Origin: Miscanthus floridulus
Lineage: Eukaryota; Streptophyta; Magnoliopsida; Poales; Poaceae
Direction: 5' to 3'
Length of the DNA stretch: 64,000 nucleotides
Assembly: GCF_019320115.1 (NCBI RefSeq)
Contig: NC_089589.1
Coordinates: 21,786,580-21,850,579, forward strand
Of the stretch, positions 23,014 through 34,243 are shown piece by piece. A program made the translations under genes and the position numbers. A model generated the notes under the pieces. That model was given only the letters and a program-made list of their open reading frames with translations, had not been told where the DNA came from and searched no databases. Numbering within the stretch: the first letter of the stretch is position 1; the number at the start of each line of letters is the position of its first letter.

Positions 23014-26000
23014 TGTAACACCCTAAAATTTGCTCCTTTTGAAATAGATGCAAATTAAGATAATTTTGAATTTTTGTGCTCATGAAAACATAGAGAAATA
23101 ATAATTTTTCCTTAAATTTAAATTAATCATAAGGAGTAGCAACATAGATGTGCATACATGCCGGTGCATTTGATCTATTGTAATGAGTGGTTGAATCCAA
23201 AATTCAAAATGAATTTAAAATGCTTTTAAATTTGGCTTTGAAGTAAAAGCAAAGAAAAATTAGAAAATAAAAGCATTGAAAAAGTTGTAAAAATTTATTT
23301 TTGAAAACTTACCAAAATTTATTTTTATTTTGAAAAGTATATTTGAAATAATATTTAAATTTAGCTTTGATTCACGGTTCAAATGAATTCAAAACCCATT
23401 TGAAAAAGTATTAGGAAAAATAATTTGGAAAAAAAAGAGAGCAAGCCCTTGCCTTCTGGCCCATGGTTAGCTCCAGCCTGGCCCATTTCCTTCCCGCCCG
23501 AAGGCCTGCTCCTCTCCCTCCTCGCAGCCTAGCAGCCGTGGCTCGGCCCAGCGTCACCCGCTCCCTTCTTCCCTTTCCCCGCACTCCGACGTGGGCCGGC
23601 CCAGCCAAAAGCGAAGCCGCGCGGCAGCTTCCTCTCTCTCTGCGACTGACTCGTCGGGCCCACTTGTCGGCGCCATCTCCTATGTCGTGACCCGCCCGGA
23701 CTCCGCCGCCGCCGCCAAGGAGTCCGCGTTGTCCCCACCTCCGCATCTTCTTGCCATGTGCTCCAAGTTCCCTGCCTCAATAAATAGCAGCTGCCTGCAC
23801 CGCGCCGCCCTCCCTCAACTCGAACGCAAGCCGTTGCTACCGAGTCGCCGCGCTGCCACTGTGGAAACCCTAGCCGCTGAGTCGCCGTCACCCCGCCGAG
23901 CAAAGCATCGTCGCCATCCGCTCCGCGCCGCTATCCTTGGCATTGGTGAGTTCGCCTTGGTCCCCGCTTGCCCCATGTTCCCTCGGTTTGCTCTCCTGTG
24001 GCCTCTATGGTCGGTTTTAAGTGCGCCGGTGGGGTCTCTCGCCGCCGGCCATGTCTCCCGCCGTGCCGGTAACTGTTCCGACCGGCTCTCATCTCTCTCT
24101 CCCCCTCTGAACTAATCCGAGCCATCCATCTTGGATCCAACGGCCAATTTAGCCCGTACCCCTTTGCCGGCAAATTTGCAAATGAGTCCCCGCAAAATTT
24201 TAAAGATCCAACCCGCCGTCCCTGGTTTCTTTCAAAAGGACCCCTATCTTTCTTCGAAATAGGATCCGCAGTCCTCGTCCAGATTCAGAATGCACCTTCA
24301 CCCGCACTTTTGCGAAAAAGGCCCTGAGTTTCCTTGAAATCGACCCGTAGTCTACTCTCTGTTGAAAATGATTCAACATATGCCCCTAGATTTCTATTTT
24401 AGCCCCTGTAGTTTTCCAAAAATGACACCCGGTCCACAGGACTGTTTTAATTCAGTTTTTAATTATTTTTAATACGAAATTGATTTCAAAATATTTATGA
24501 AATTGCCACTATTTTCATTGGGTCATATTTTCTCCGTTTTAACTCCGACTTGACCCATTCAACTTGCGTTAGGTTCGTAATTTCATAATCTACATGTTCA
24601 TACTATTGATAGTTATGTTTTCAGCAAAAGAAATCGGAGGTTAGATTTAATCTATTATTTTATTAAAGAAATCTTGTTTAACTCTGATTTGATCTATTAT
24701 TTCACTAAAATTCGAGGTTAGATTTAATCTATTATTTTGTTAAAGAAATCTTGTTTAAATCATCTCTTCTACATTTTAGCTTTGATTTGACCTATTCAAA
24801 TTGCGCTAGATTCCTTGCAACGAGATCTACGCGTTAGTAACAATGTTTATCATGTCACTATTTCTAGAATTTTATGATTTAAACTCTAATTTGAATAATA
24901 ATTATGCAACTAGATTTTATAAATAAAATATCAATAAGATTTGTTTTACTTTAGTTTTATAATTCAAATCTAAATTTGACTTATTTCAATGTATATAAGC
25001 TTTTATATAGTTAAGACACATGAAGTTTATGGTTTTATATTTTCTCTTATGAATGGATCTTTCGGTAGCCGTTTCTCTCAAACCGTAGCTCTGATTAGCG
25101 TGTCTCTCGCGACTGTGTGTTCGTAGCGATGCATAGAATCGTATTTCAAACTCTTCTACTTATTTTTGTATGATTGGTGTATTGTTCTAATGTAGATGTA
25201 ATTGTATGCTATGCATGTATGTGTATGGATGTTTGTGTGGTGTTCTACGATTACATCCAGTCGGTGAGATATACGTGGTGATCAAGAAGAAGAAGAAGGA
25301 CGTTGAAGATTAAAGCTTACCGAAGGATCGGTGTTTTAAGACAAGTATAGCACGGGATCTTTCTTGTTGTCCTATACACCTTTAATCATTCAATTCATAC
25401 TGCATGTGTCTACCTTGACTACCATTAGAGATTTTCTAGTACTTTGTTACCTCGTACCTTGATTCCTATGGGTGATTATGCATTGGGTAGTATGATGCTA
25501 GTGCTCAATTAAAGACCATGATCTTGTAACTTGACTAATGAAATATGCAATAAACACTAAAAGATGCTTTTTAGCAATATGGAACAAAGGGGCTAGAGCA
25601 TTGGGCTATTTTATGGTTCTCTAGATTCCTCTCCCTAAGGACTTATCGGTAAGTGATTATCCGGGACTTACAGTATAACTATGAGGGCTATATGGCTCTG
25701 GCTTGAGCTCAGTATAAGGACATTTTCTAGCTTGTTAGTGGTTACCTTTATTGGCGTAAGAATGGCTTGACGAATCGGGTATAGTGCGGCCTCTGTCCCC
25801 TTGAGTATAGGCTGCGCATCATTGTGCCATTGGGAACGGGGGGCTCTACATCTGTTTGTCGAGTGAATCTAATGACCCTAACTGGTTAGACGAACCTTTG
25901 AAAGGCTTCATAGTGAACCTTGCCGACCTTCCTTGGTAGTAGGTCAAGAGGCTGATCACCTCGGGCAAAAGGGTAAATCACGACTCATAGTGAATTTGTA

Positions 26001-26609
26001 CAACCTCTGTAGAGTGTAAAACTGGTATATCAGCCGTGCTCATGGTCACGAGCGGCCTTGGAACTTTTATGAAATAGATGATGAACACTGATGATATTGA
26101 TGATAAAGATGCTCACTAATGATTATTGTTTATGCTATTCATTATTCATGTTTACCTGATCATGTGTTTACATGGGCTTGTGATAAACTTGTTGCCACCC
26201 TATTGCTAAAAGATGACTCATTAAAAGCTAATCGCAGCTAAACCAGTGTCAGCCTTTTGAGCCCCATGAATCCCATGTTATATTTGTTGAGGACGACATG
26301 TACTTACGCTTGTTTTACTTTTTAAATCTTTAGAAAAAAATCCTGGATGGGTACCAGATTGTTAGAGTTTGGAGAAATTAGGCTTGTGATCAACCAGTCA
26401 GTAGTCCCTATGAAAGTGGAGTCTTCACGTGAAGATTAGAGTTGTCTTTCCGTTGTTTGCTGTCTAAGGTTATATCATTTATACAAAGTACGTTATATTT
26501 TGAGCATTGTCTTTCGATATTACCCTTATTGGTAGCTATATGTGAGATTTGACTTCCTGGGCTCACATATGGTGTGTATCTGGTTTTGTTCTTAAAACCG
26601 GGTGCCACA
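23014..26609 (+). mobile_element. Solo LTR, family Y (3.6 kb)
   Basis: It starts TGTAACACCC and ends GGTGCCACA. It is flanked by GATGT (23009-23013) and GACGT (26610-26614), a 5-bp target duplication with one change. There is no internal region or second LTR, so it is a solo LTR left by recombination. A TATA-like CAATAAATAG lies at about 23779-23788 after a GC-rich block, with transcribed sequence beyond. The 3' half matches 51900-53874 (family-Y element) and the reverse complement of 46302-47847. The GC-rich 23450-24110 stretch opens frames on both strands, but none has a domain. Confidence 0.88.
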
Positions 26610-26614
26610 GACGT

Positions 26615-27600
26615 TCAACTTAAACCCCAATTCTAACATTATTTGGCCATCCAAAGGAAGTGATTATAGCAGAGGAGCAGCATATCAATTGTTAATGGGC
26701 TAGTATCCGATTAAAGGGCAACTCATTACATACTGTGCTGAACCATACACATATACTAATTGCTTGCCGTGTGTAATCTGTTTATGTTAGAAAAATCGCG
26801 AACCAAACACTATCCTAGTACGTGCTCGATCGGTGAAGGGTATTCAACTGTAATTAACTTGTCGTTTCTACAACTAGGGCTTGTTGATTCACCCCTTGGT
26901 GTCAACACAGATGGTCCCTGCCCGTATTGATGAGTTGGGATGTCTAACAATGCTTCATCTTATCTATGACACTGATATCCCTGGCAGACATGTGCTAGTC
27001 CAATATGGACTCAACTACTTTAATTTGTTGCAGATATATTCATGGTGCTGATGAGCAACCTTCATTGCAGGATATAGGTACTTATTTAGACGAGTAAGTT
27101 CATCGTAATGTAAAGCACCTACCAGCGATTGCCTAAATACTATAGTAGTGTGAAGAAAAAGTAAGTAATCACCTCCAGCTCAATATATATTTGGTAGAAC
27201 GTGGTCTCCTTTTGCACCTCTAGCTCAACAAAGTGTCCGAACAACCCAAAGCATAGTACTGATGACCAGAAGGTGCGCGTGCATGACGTGTTAGGAATGG
27301 GAGGCCAAAGGAAAGTGGATACAGTTACTGCGGCTTGTCCTACGGACAAGTAGAACAGAACCAGCAAGCTAGATGAATGATTACTTGGCTGCGTATCACG
27401 TGCGTATCACCTGGCTGGTGAATGCTGATTCCGGCATGCAGGATGTGCGTCTTGGCGTCGCTTCAACCAGACAGAACTGCTCGGCTCGGACAGTCACACA
27501 GCGGATTGATGCTGCTCGAGATAGCATATAATTAAAATAGCTGGGCAGATGAGCTTGAGGAAGTTGCTTCAGGTGAGGACAGTTTAATATTTACTTACAT
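26615..27600. repeat. Repeat X, copy C (partial)
   Basis: From about 26660 (AGCAGAGGAGCAGCATATC) this aligns with 21836-22600 and 40318-41000, more diverged than A is from B. It lacks the first half of the unit. No gene is supported. Confidence 0.7.
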
Positions 27601-27664
27601 AAAAAATAGTTTGAAAGTCAGCAGCGTGGCTATTGCACCTGGGGCTTTGTTTTGATCATTGCCT

Positions 27665-27773
27665 TGTTCGTTTGGCTGATAAGCCATGACTGAGAGTACT
27701 GTTGGCTGATTTGTTGTGAGAGAAAAATATTGTTCGTTGGTTGAAAAAGTATGGCTTATAAGCCAAGCGAACA
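27665..27773. mobile_element. MITE with TGTTCG termini
   Basis: A 109-bp segment with inverted ends. The left end reads TGTTCGTTTGGCTGATAAG. The right end, on the other strand, reads TGTTCGCTTGGCTTATAAG. It has no coding capacity. The ends resemble a common grass hAT-type MITE. I could not settle the target duplication. Confidence 0.75.
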
Positions 27774-28440
27774 TGGCGCATATTCCTACCAAGGTATCTA
27801 GCTTATGATTTCCTAATGACTTAGGGCGCGAGTGCCAAGACCATTCGATGCCAATGGAAACATCTTTGTGGGGAGATGCCTCGGGAAGACATCACTTATG
27901 ACCAAATGAAGGGGATGTTCGGTTGACCAAATGAAGCTGATTTCTCCGTGATCTCGATTTTCAGGAGTGAATTTGTCCTGGATCCCTCTGTATGAAGGTC
28001 TGATGGAGGCACTGGCCGACCCAGGATTCAATAAAGACTAGGGCCAAATTTCAGAAGGGAAATGCCGATAGCTATATCATAGTCTATATGACTATATATA
28101 TGTGTGTGTCATAGAAAAAAAATAGCTATTTCTCGTCCTCGACAGTAACACGATGCTGAAGTCCTAGTCCTCTTCATCTTTAATCCAATTACCGAGAAAT
28201 CTGTAAAATTTTATTCTATTTGAAGTTAAAAGTTCAAAACTCTACATAGATATGATAGAATTGAAATAGTAAACTTAGAAGTTGGAATCTAAATTCGCAG
28301 AGAATTGAATTAAAGAGAAGAAATATCTTCAGTCTTCCTGTTCCAGAGTTGCTGCTCGTACAGCTCGGCGCATGGTGCTATATGGGTCTCCGATGCTCTT
28401 GGCGGCGACCGGCAGGCGATAGTGTAGGTGACGAGAGTCA
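27774..28440. other. No gene recognised
   Basis: Mixed sequence with short open frames on the minus strand (27813-28031) that show no domain, and a small TG/TA tract near 28085-28110. Confidence 0.4.
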
Positions 28441-29600
28441 AACATAGGTGTATGTTAAGTCTTCGGAGGAGAGACTCCCGACTGAGAGATCCCCGACAGA
28501 CCCTCCGCCTGGGTCGCTCGGGGGATTGGGGGCTATAGCCATCGGGTACGCTCACGCATACCCTCCGGTCAAGGAACAGGCAGAGCCCAAACACACCCAC
28601 AACCTTTGCTCGGGGCTCGGGGGCCACCGGTCGGTCGGGGGATCGGGGGCTATACCTATCAGGTACGCTCGCGCATACGCTCTCGTCAAGGATCAGGAAG
28701 AGCGCGAGCTTGCCCTGGCTCCCGACCGATGGTAGACCAAGCCTGATCCCCAGCTCGTCCCCAGCACAAGCTAGTGCTTGGACCAGGATCCGATGCCCCG
28801 AGCATCAGACTGCCCTAGCATCCAAGGCTCTGGCAGGCTCAGGGGCTCCATGGCGCCGGCCCGACCGGTGAGCGTGAGGCACTGTTGGACGCTCCCCCGG
28901 TAGGGTCACACAATTGGCTTGACGCAACAGGACAAACCGTCCCACCGACCTCAGGGGCGCTAGGCTCCCGAGCCCGCTCGTCAGCCCTCAAGCCGAAGTA
29001 CCTTTGCCACCTAGGAAGCCTCGAGAAGGCTCACCCGGTGGGGTCCGAACCCATAGTAGACAGACCCTAACTGTCAAGCATTAGGGCCAGCGGAGTTAAG
29101 AGGCACCCGAGGCACCCCCAACTCCACGACAACGCAAGGGTCCATCCACGCCATAGCAGCAATCTCCTGGACTCCGGCACATGAAGACAATAGAATGGAA
29201 CGCCAAACCGCTTTGTACCTAACATTCCTCGTAATATAAGAGAGGAAAAATAGAGAACCCAACCAGAGCATTTTGAGCTCAGCCCAACGCAGAGCAACCG
29301 AGAGGAACGACCGAGCTTTCCTCCCCCGGCAACCCAGCAAGAGAGAGGAGCATTTCCCTTACTCGCTAGGAAGAAACCTCACCACCGATGAGCCTTAGGA
29401 TAGCACCGAGCGATCACCTACCAAATCTCTTTCTCTTTCATTGTAACCCCCCAATTTGGGTGCTCACGAATACGAAGAACTATTCACTTCTAGACATAGG
29501 GCTCCGATATCCTGAACCAGAATGCATCGCCATGTCTTCTCTCATGTTCTTGAGTCCACACTCCTATCATTTTACGAACAACGATGCTTGCCCATGGCAA
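28440..29600 (+). repeat. LTR-like remnant, Gypsy type
   Basis: The layout resembles the LTR at 47848-49063: a GC-rich front, a TATA-like TAATATAAGAG at 29233-29243, then TTGTAACCCC, GACATAGGG and CCTGAACCAG in the same order. No second LTR, primer site or precise ends were found, so this is a solo or truncated LTR of a related family. Confidence 0.55.
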
Positions 29601-30193
29601 CGAACCCGCGACAGCAGGTGAATTAGAGGGCGGCGTGCAGTGACTGGCACCCGACACTCGACAAGCCGTGGCTCGGCGCGCAGGCTCACAGCTAGGGGCG
29701 AGGCGTGATGGTGACAGTGGCCGATGGGGCCACAGGGCCAAGCATGCTTGCGGCCGATGGGCGTTGGCTCCAGCGACACAGCTACGAGCAAGAACGGGGA
29801 AGAGGATGAGTAGGCGCCCATGTCTATTAGTGTATCCGGAGGAGGCCGTGGAGGCGGAAGCATTGGTGTGTCAGGCCCTCGGTGGATGGCTACAAGAGAG
29901 GGGCTCTGCATGCGGACCCTGCGGACATGGTGGCGGGAGCATATGACAGCCGCTGGCGGCAGCGGCGCGTCTAACCCTAGCGAGAAGAGAGAAAGGGGCT
30001 AGGGGAACTTGGATACGGACGCGAGGCTCATGAGATGGCAAAATTGGGGAGGGGCCGACGGATGGGGAGCAGACGACAGCCGATGGCGACAACGGCAGTG
30101 GCGGCGACTAACCCTAGCGCGACTGGCAAGGAGAGAAAGGGGCTTGGCCGCTCAGGTGACTTGGAGAGAATATTCCTTGGAGACAAACGTGAG
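29601..30193. other. GC-rich tract without a recognised gene
   Basis: Two imperfect repeats around CTAACCCTAGCG (29970-30000 and 30108-30140) occur within GGC/GCG-rich sequence. On the minus strand it looks like a 5' leader (pyrimidine-rich, then CTAGGGTTAG and GCCGCC runs), but no exon can be supported. Confidence 0.35.
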
Positions 30194-30209
30194 CACTACT
30201 GGAAACTCA
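30194..30209 (+). repeat. CACTA terminal inverted repeat, left
   Basis: CACTACTGGAAACTCA is identical to the reverse complement of 38761-38776. Similarity extends a few bases further with changes. Confidence 0.95.
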
Positions 30210-30225
30210 CATTCTTCCGTGCGTG

Positions 30226-30612
30226 CGAAAACGCACAGAAAAATGCGAATACCGTCAGAAAAATATTTTTCTGATGGTGAACGCTCAGAAAAATACACAC
30301 AGAAATATGATGTCAGAAAAATTGATATTTTCTGTGTGTTCACCGTCAGAAAAATATTTTTCTGTGCGTAGTACACTCACAGAAAAATGTGACAGCCCAG
30401 ATTAAATATATTTTTAGTGTGTGTGAAACCACACAGAAAAAAGTAAAAACCCGCAAGAAAAATAATTTTTCTGTCGTTATCATCCCGACAGAGTTGTAGT
30501 TGCCCACTCACAGAGAAAAGCTTATTTTTCTGACGGGCACGGCTAACGCACAGAAATATAATATTTTCTGACGGGCATTTACAAAGCACCGTCAGAAAAA
30601 ACACACTTAAAC
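30226..30612. repeat. CACTA left subterminal repeat array
   Basis: Many copies of CAGAAAAAT and its complement ATTTTTCTG, often as near-palindromic pairs preceded by CGT or ACA. Such arrays are the binding sites of TNPA-type proteins in known CACTA elements. Confidence 0.88.
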
Positions 30613-30966
30613 ATGCAGAAAAATTGGATACAATAATTATTTAGGAACAGTACCAACATCATATTAAAATAGAGATTGTCCATACAATAATTTCATTACT
30701 GCATAATAAATAGCACACATGTAAACATCCAAATGTTCAACACATTCATTCATAGCATCCAGGCTATAAGTAGATGATGTCCAAATGGTCCGGCATCGAT
30801 ACATTCAAAAGCATTATCATCTCATCTCAGTAGTTCAAGTTTTAGCTGAGATGCATCATCGGGTAAAACTAAAGCTAACAGATAAGAGGCAGCTACTAGT
30901 TCATGTGCATAAGCACAACTCTACAAAAGAAACTACCACCACATCCATGTTTTGCAACTAAACCAT
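30613..30966. other. CACTA 3' untranslated side
   Basis: AT-rich sequence between the left subterminal array and the end of the TNPA-like gene. No frame or domain is visible. Confidence 0.5.
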
Positions 30967-33268
30967 CAGATTATCGATGCATGATCTCCATTGTTGTCGG
31001 AACCTTGATTGTTGCCAATGTTTACAGCATGGAGATCCTCATTGGTGTGGCAAACATCATTAGCATTGTTGTCAGATTCTGAGGCAGCATGAGAAGAACC
31101 AGTTGCCTAAATGTGAACAAAGTTACAACAGTAAGTGGAATTGTCTCCAAACAATATAACACTTTTAGCAAAGCTTCTAAATTGGACAAGGTTACAGGAG
31201 TAAGTAAAATTGGACAAAGTTTAAAGTGTTCCAACTGTGGGTTTTCAAGGAGGTGTGAAACATTACAAACCAACATAAGGCCACTTCCTCATTGCAATAG
31301 CCATACAAATTCACTGCAGTAGCTATACAACAATCAAGATGAGGCCACTTCCTCACTGCTGTACTCTGTGTTGCCATTCTGAATAGGACCCCACAAAATA
31401 CTAATCAGTTTGTAGTTCCTTTCCATCTTAAAATCTCTAAGTCATGGATCTGACAGCTAGAAAACATATTGATTGTGGAATGAAGATATACTCACAATTG
31501 TTTGCGTAGCGGACAAATGTCGTAACGCTTCTTCTGGCACAGCCCTTCCTGTCTCCCGATAAAGATTCTACAAGTGTATTGCAAGCATAGATACTTCATA
31601 TCAACTATTAGATAATTCACATATAATATTGGTGAAGTATTTACAAGAGCATATCACATACCAGTACCAAGCCTACAAGAACGTTGCTTTGCTGCAGTGC
31701 ATTGTCCTTGTCACGATTCTCTTGTTCTAGCCTTCCATTTGCACGACGTAGCTCTTCCATTTCACGAGATATGTTTTGCGTAGTCGCTGAATTTGATGGA
31801 CGGACGCTTCTTTCCCTTCCGGCTGCCCTCACATCTGAATACTTGACCGCACCATGTGCTATGGCAAGACGCCCATGCTTTCTTGGGGCACCACTAGACA
31901 CATCATATAGCGCCTTCTCATTTAAATATTGTTGTTGCTCAACCTCATGCCCATCCACTTCCATGTCTGCACCGTCTCCATCCTCTTCGTTTGCACATTC
32001 TATCCTCTTAACAGCAGCAAAGTAGTCATCCTACAAAGACCAGAACAAGGAAACATGTTCTAGAGATGTACAAATAGCCAAAATATGCTAACTTTGTATT
32101 CTGAATTTTTTGGACAGCAGCAAGAAAGTCACTTCAATAAATCATAACTAGAGATCCAGATCACAGAAAAATATGTTCTTTAACATTTTGAAAATCTTAA
32201 GAAGTTCTCCACATCTTTCTAGTTATAACATAGACCTGATTCTTAAGTTAACAGGGTGAAAAAGCACAAAGAAGCATTGCTACGCAGATATGAACATAAC
32301 CTAGCAGAAAACTTCAGAAAAATGTAACTCCCAAACCTGATGACCTGAAGTCATGAAATTTTTCAGCACACATGTCACATACATACCATGAGTTTCTGTG
32401 CTTTCTGGTTACTGACTGGACCACATCTACCAGTGCTATCCAAGCTTTTCATGCCAGATTTCATCGCAGCAAATGTATTAATAGGGGTTGCTTTCTGTGG
32501 TACAAAGTTAGCTTCCTAAAAAATAGTAAATTTTCCAATGAGATATGAATATACAATAGGCTACTAAGTTTCTACAAAGAGATGAAAGAATATACACATG
32601 CATACCAATACTTGTTGTGTCTCTGTGAATGGTCTAGATCCTCCTCGGTTTTGAGAAATATCTTCATTACTTGAGCGAGATGTTTGCCCTCTCTTACGTT
32701 TTACCTTGTAATCATCTGAGCACCAATAAGCACAAAGGAGGGGCCACACCTCATCACTGAACCCCTCAAGCTTTCCTTGCTTGTATTGCTCATACTCGAG
32801 GTCAATGTGGCATGCTACGGCCTTTTTTATGGCTAAGTATTTTATTTCCCAGTAGTACTTCTTGACAGCATCAACACGGACTTGATACATCATGTTCCTC
32901 ACCCTTCTCTTCAAACAAGCTTCTAGAACACAGTCAGCAGCTTGTTGATCTCCTTCTGGAACTTGGAACAAACGTTGCACGTGTACAGAACCATGAACAT
33001 AGGTTTCAGATTGCATAGATGTTGCTCAGAAATTTCAGATTGAACATATCTTACCCAAAATTCGGAAACCACTTTTTCTCCCCTTGTCATTCCCGTAGCT
33101 TCAGGATTTTTATGAAAATAATCAGACCAATCCAGAGCTGGGCGCTTGAATTCATCACCGTTCTCATCCACCTCCACAATCACACCTGGATATTCTCTTC
33201 TAACTATGACCCCAAGCTGAGTAGTGTATTTGTAAGGTGTCGGGAAGTAAATATAACTGAATTGCCTG
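30967..33268 (-). CDS. CACTA TNPA-like protein (Transposase_24), multi-exon
   Basis: Exons read on the minus strand: about 33268-33014 (FSYIYFPTPYKYTT onward, with DWSDYFHKNP); about 33016-32605 (a KRRVRNMMYQVRVDAVKKYY helix, then LLCAYWCSDDYK and GGSRPFTETQQ, the Transposase_24 hallmark); 32515-32387; 32030-31662 (ending in a coiled coil, EMEELRRANGRLEQENRDKD); about 31571-31504; about 31107-30967 (Asn/Asp-rich tail and TGA). Introns have GT-AG ends (GTATGC, GTATGT). Between the first two exons the frame changes near 33010-33050, through a frameshift or an unrecognised intron. Known relatives bind the subterminal CAGAAAAAT-type arrays. The true N-terminus was not found. Confidence 0.72.
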
Positions 33269-34240
33269 TGAATAAATATTATATAGTAACAGGTCAGCAC
33301 AATCATTAGATCAGTCAATCATAAATATTTTATGAACCTTGCTGCTATGTTGCTTCCTCCATCCATACTTGTGGAAACCTTGTACTTTTGGATGGAGGAT
33401 GGACAGGTGGGTGTGCTTGCTTATTAAGTGTGTTAGTGCTAATGCATGGTCTGGATATATGATTGGATTGTTGGGTCCATGTGGAAGGCTAAGTCTTGTG
33501 GACTCATGCATACATACATCCTGTGATATACTATGTAGGTTGTATGTATGCACAATAAACTCCTGATGACAGCATGCTGTTGCTAGCAAGATCTCAGGTG
33601 CAGAGTCAAATACTAGCAGCAGCAGCAGCATAATAAAGGCATTATTAGTTACATGCTTAGTGTCCATTCTACAATCTTCTGACGCTGCAATTTAGCCATA
33701 CTAAAAATATCACACAGGAAGGATCTGCTCATGAGTCTCCTCCCCAACCACCCTGTGCTTCATATTCTTTTAGATAGATACAAAAACAACAAATTGGACC
33801 TTTAGTTTGCTTGTACTTAAACCACTGCAGCAAAACAAATCAGGCTGCAGGAACCTATCAGTGAAGTGAAGAAACTGAAAAAATAAATGGCAAATTGGAC
33901 ATATATATATGGAGCTGCAGCCTCCTTTTTGCTCTCTTATATCTATACTAGCATTATTCTCACTTGCCTTAATTTGCGGTAAACTAAAAATAATATCTTT
34001 TCCTTTAACAATTTGAGAAGCATGGCACAAGATCAGTCACTTAGTCTTGTGGGAGCTATATGACTCTTCCACGGCTATTTTTCCAACCATTTAACCTTAA
34101 ATCACGACGTTGCTGTTCTGTGGGAGCTATATGACTCTTCCACTGTTCATTATCAAAGTGTCTACATGAACAAAATTCTTGTTATGCCTAGATAATAAAA
34201 AAAATTAGAACAGAACAGTAATGATGTTTCTTGCAGAACA
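33269..34240. other. Between TNP2-like and TNPA-like genes
   Basis: No clear exon. It may hold remaining 3' exons of TNP2 and the first exon of TNPA. A 25-bp direct repeat (GTGGGAGCTATATGACTC and following bases) occurs at about 34048-34072 and 34119-34143, and an inverted CTCCATCCA/TGGATGGAG pair at about 33356-33402. Confidence 0.45.
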
Positions 34241-34243
34241 TAC

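Noticed and set aside
23411..24173. Long frames in the GC-rich part of the solo LTR, also seen at 12933-13327
   Set aside because: Present on both strands without domains; explained by GC-rich LTR sequence.
28310..29297. Frames in the LTR-like remnant
   Set aside because: No domain and no conservation visible. The segment matches LTR architecture instead.
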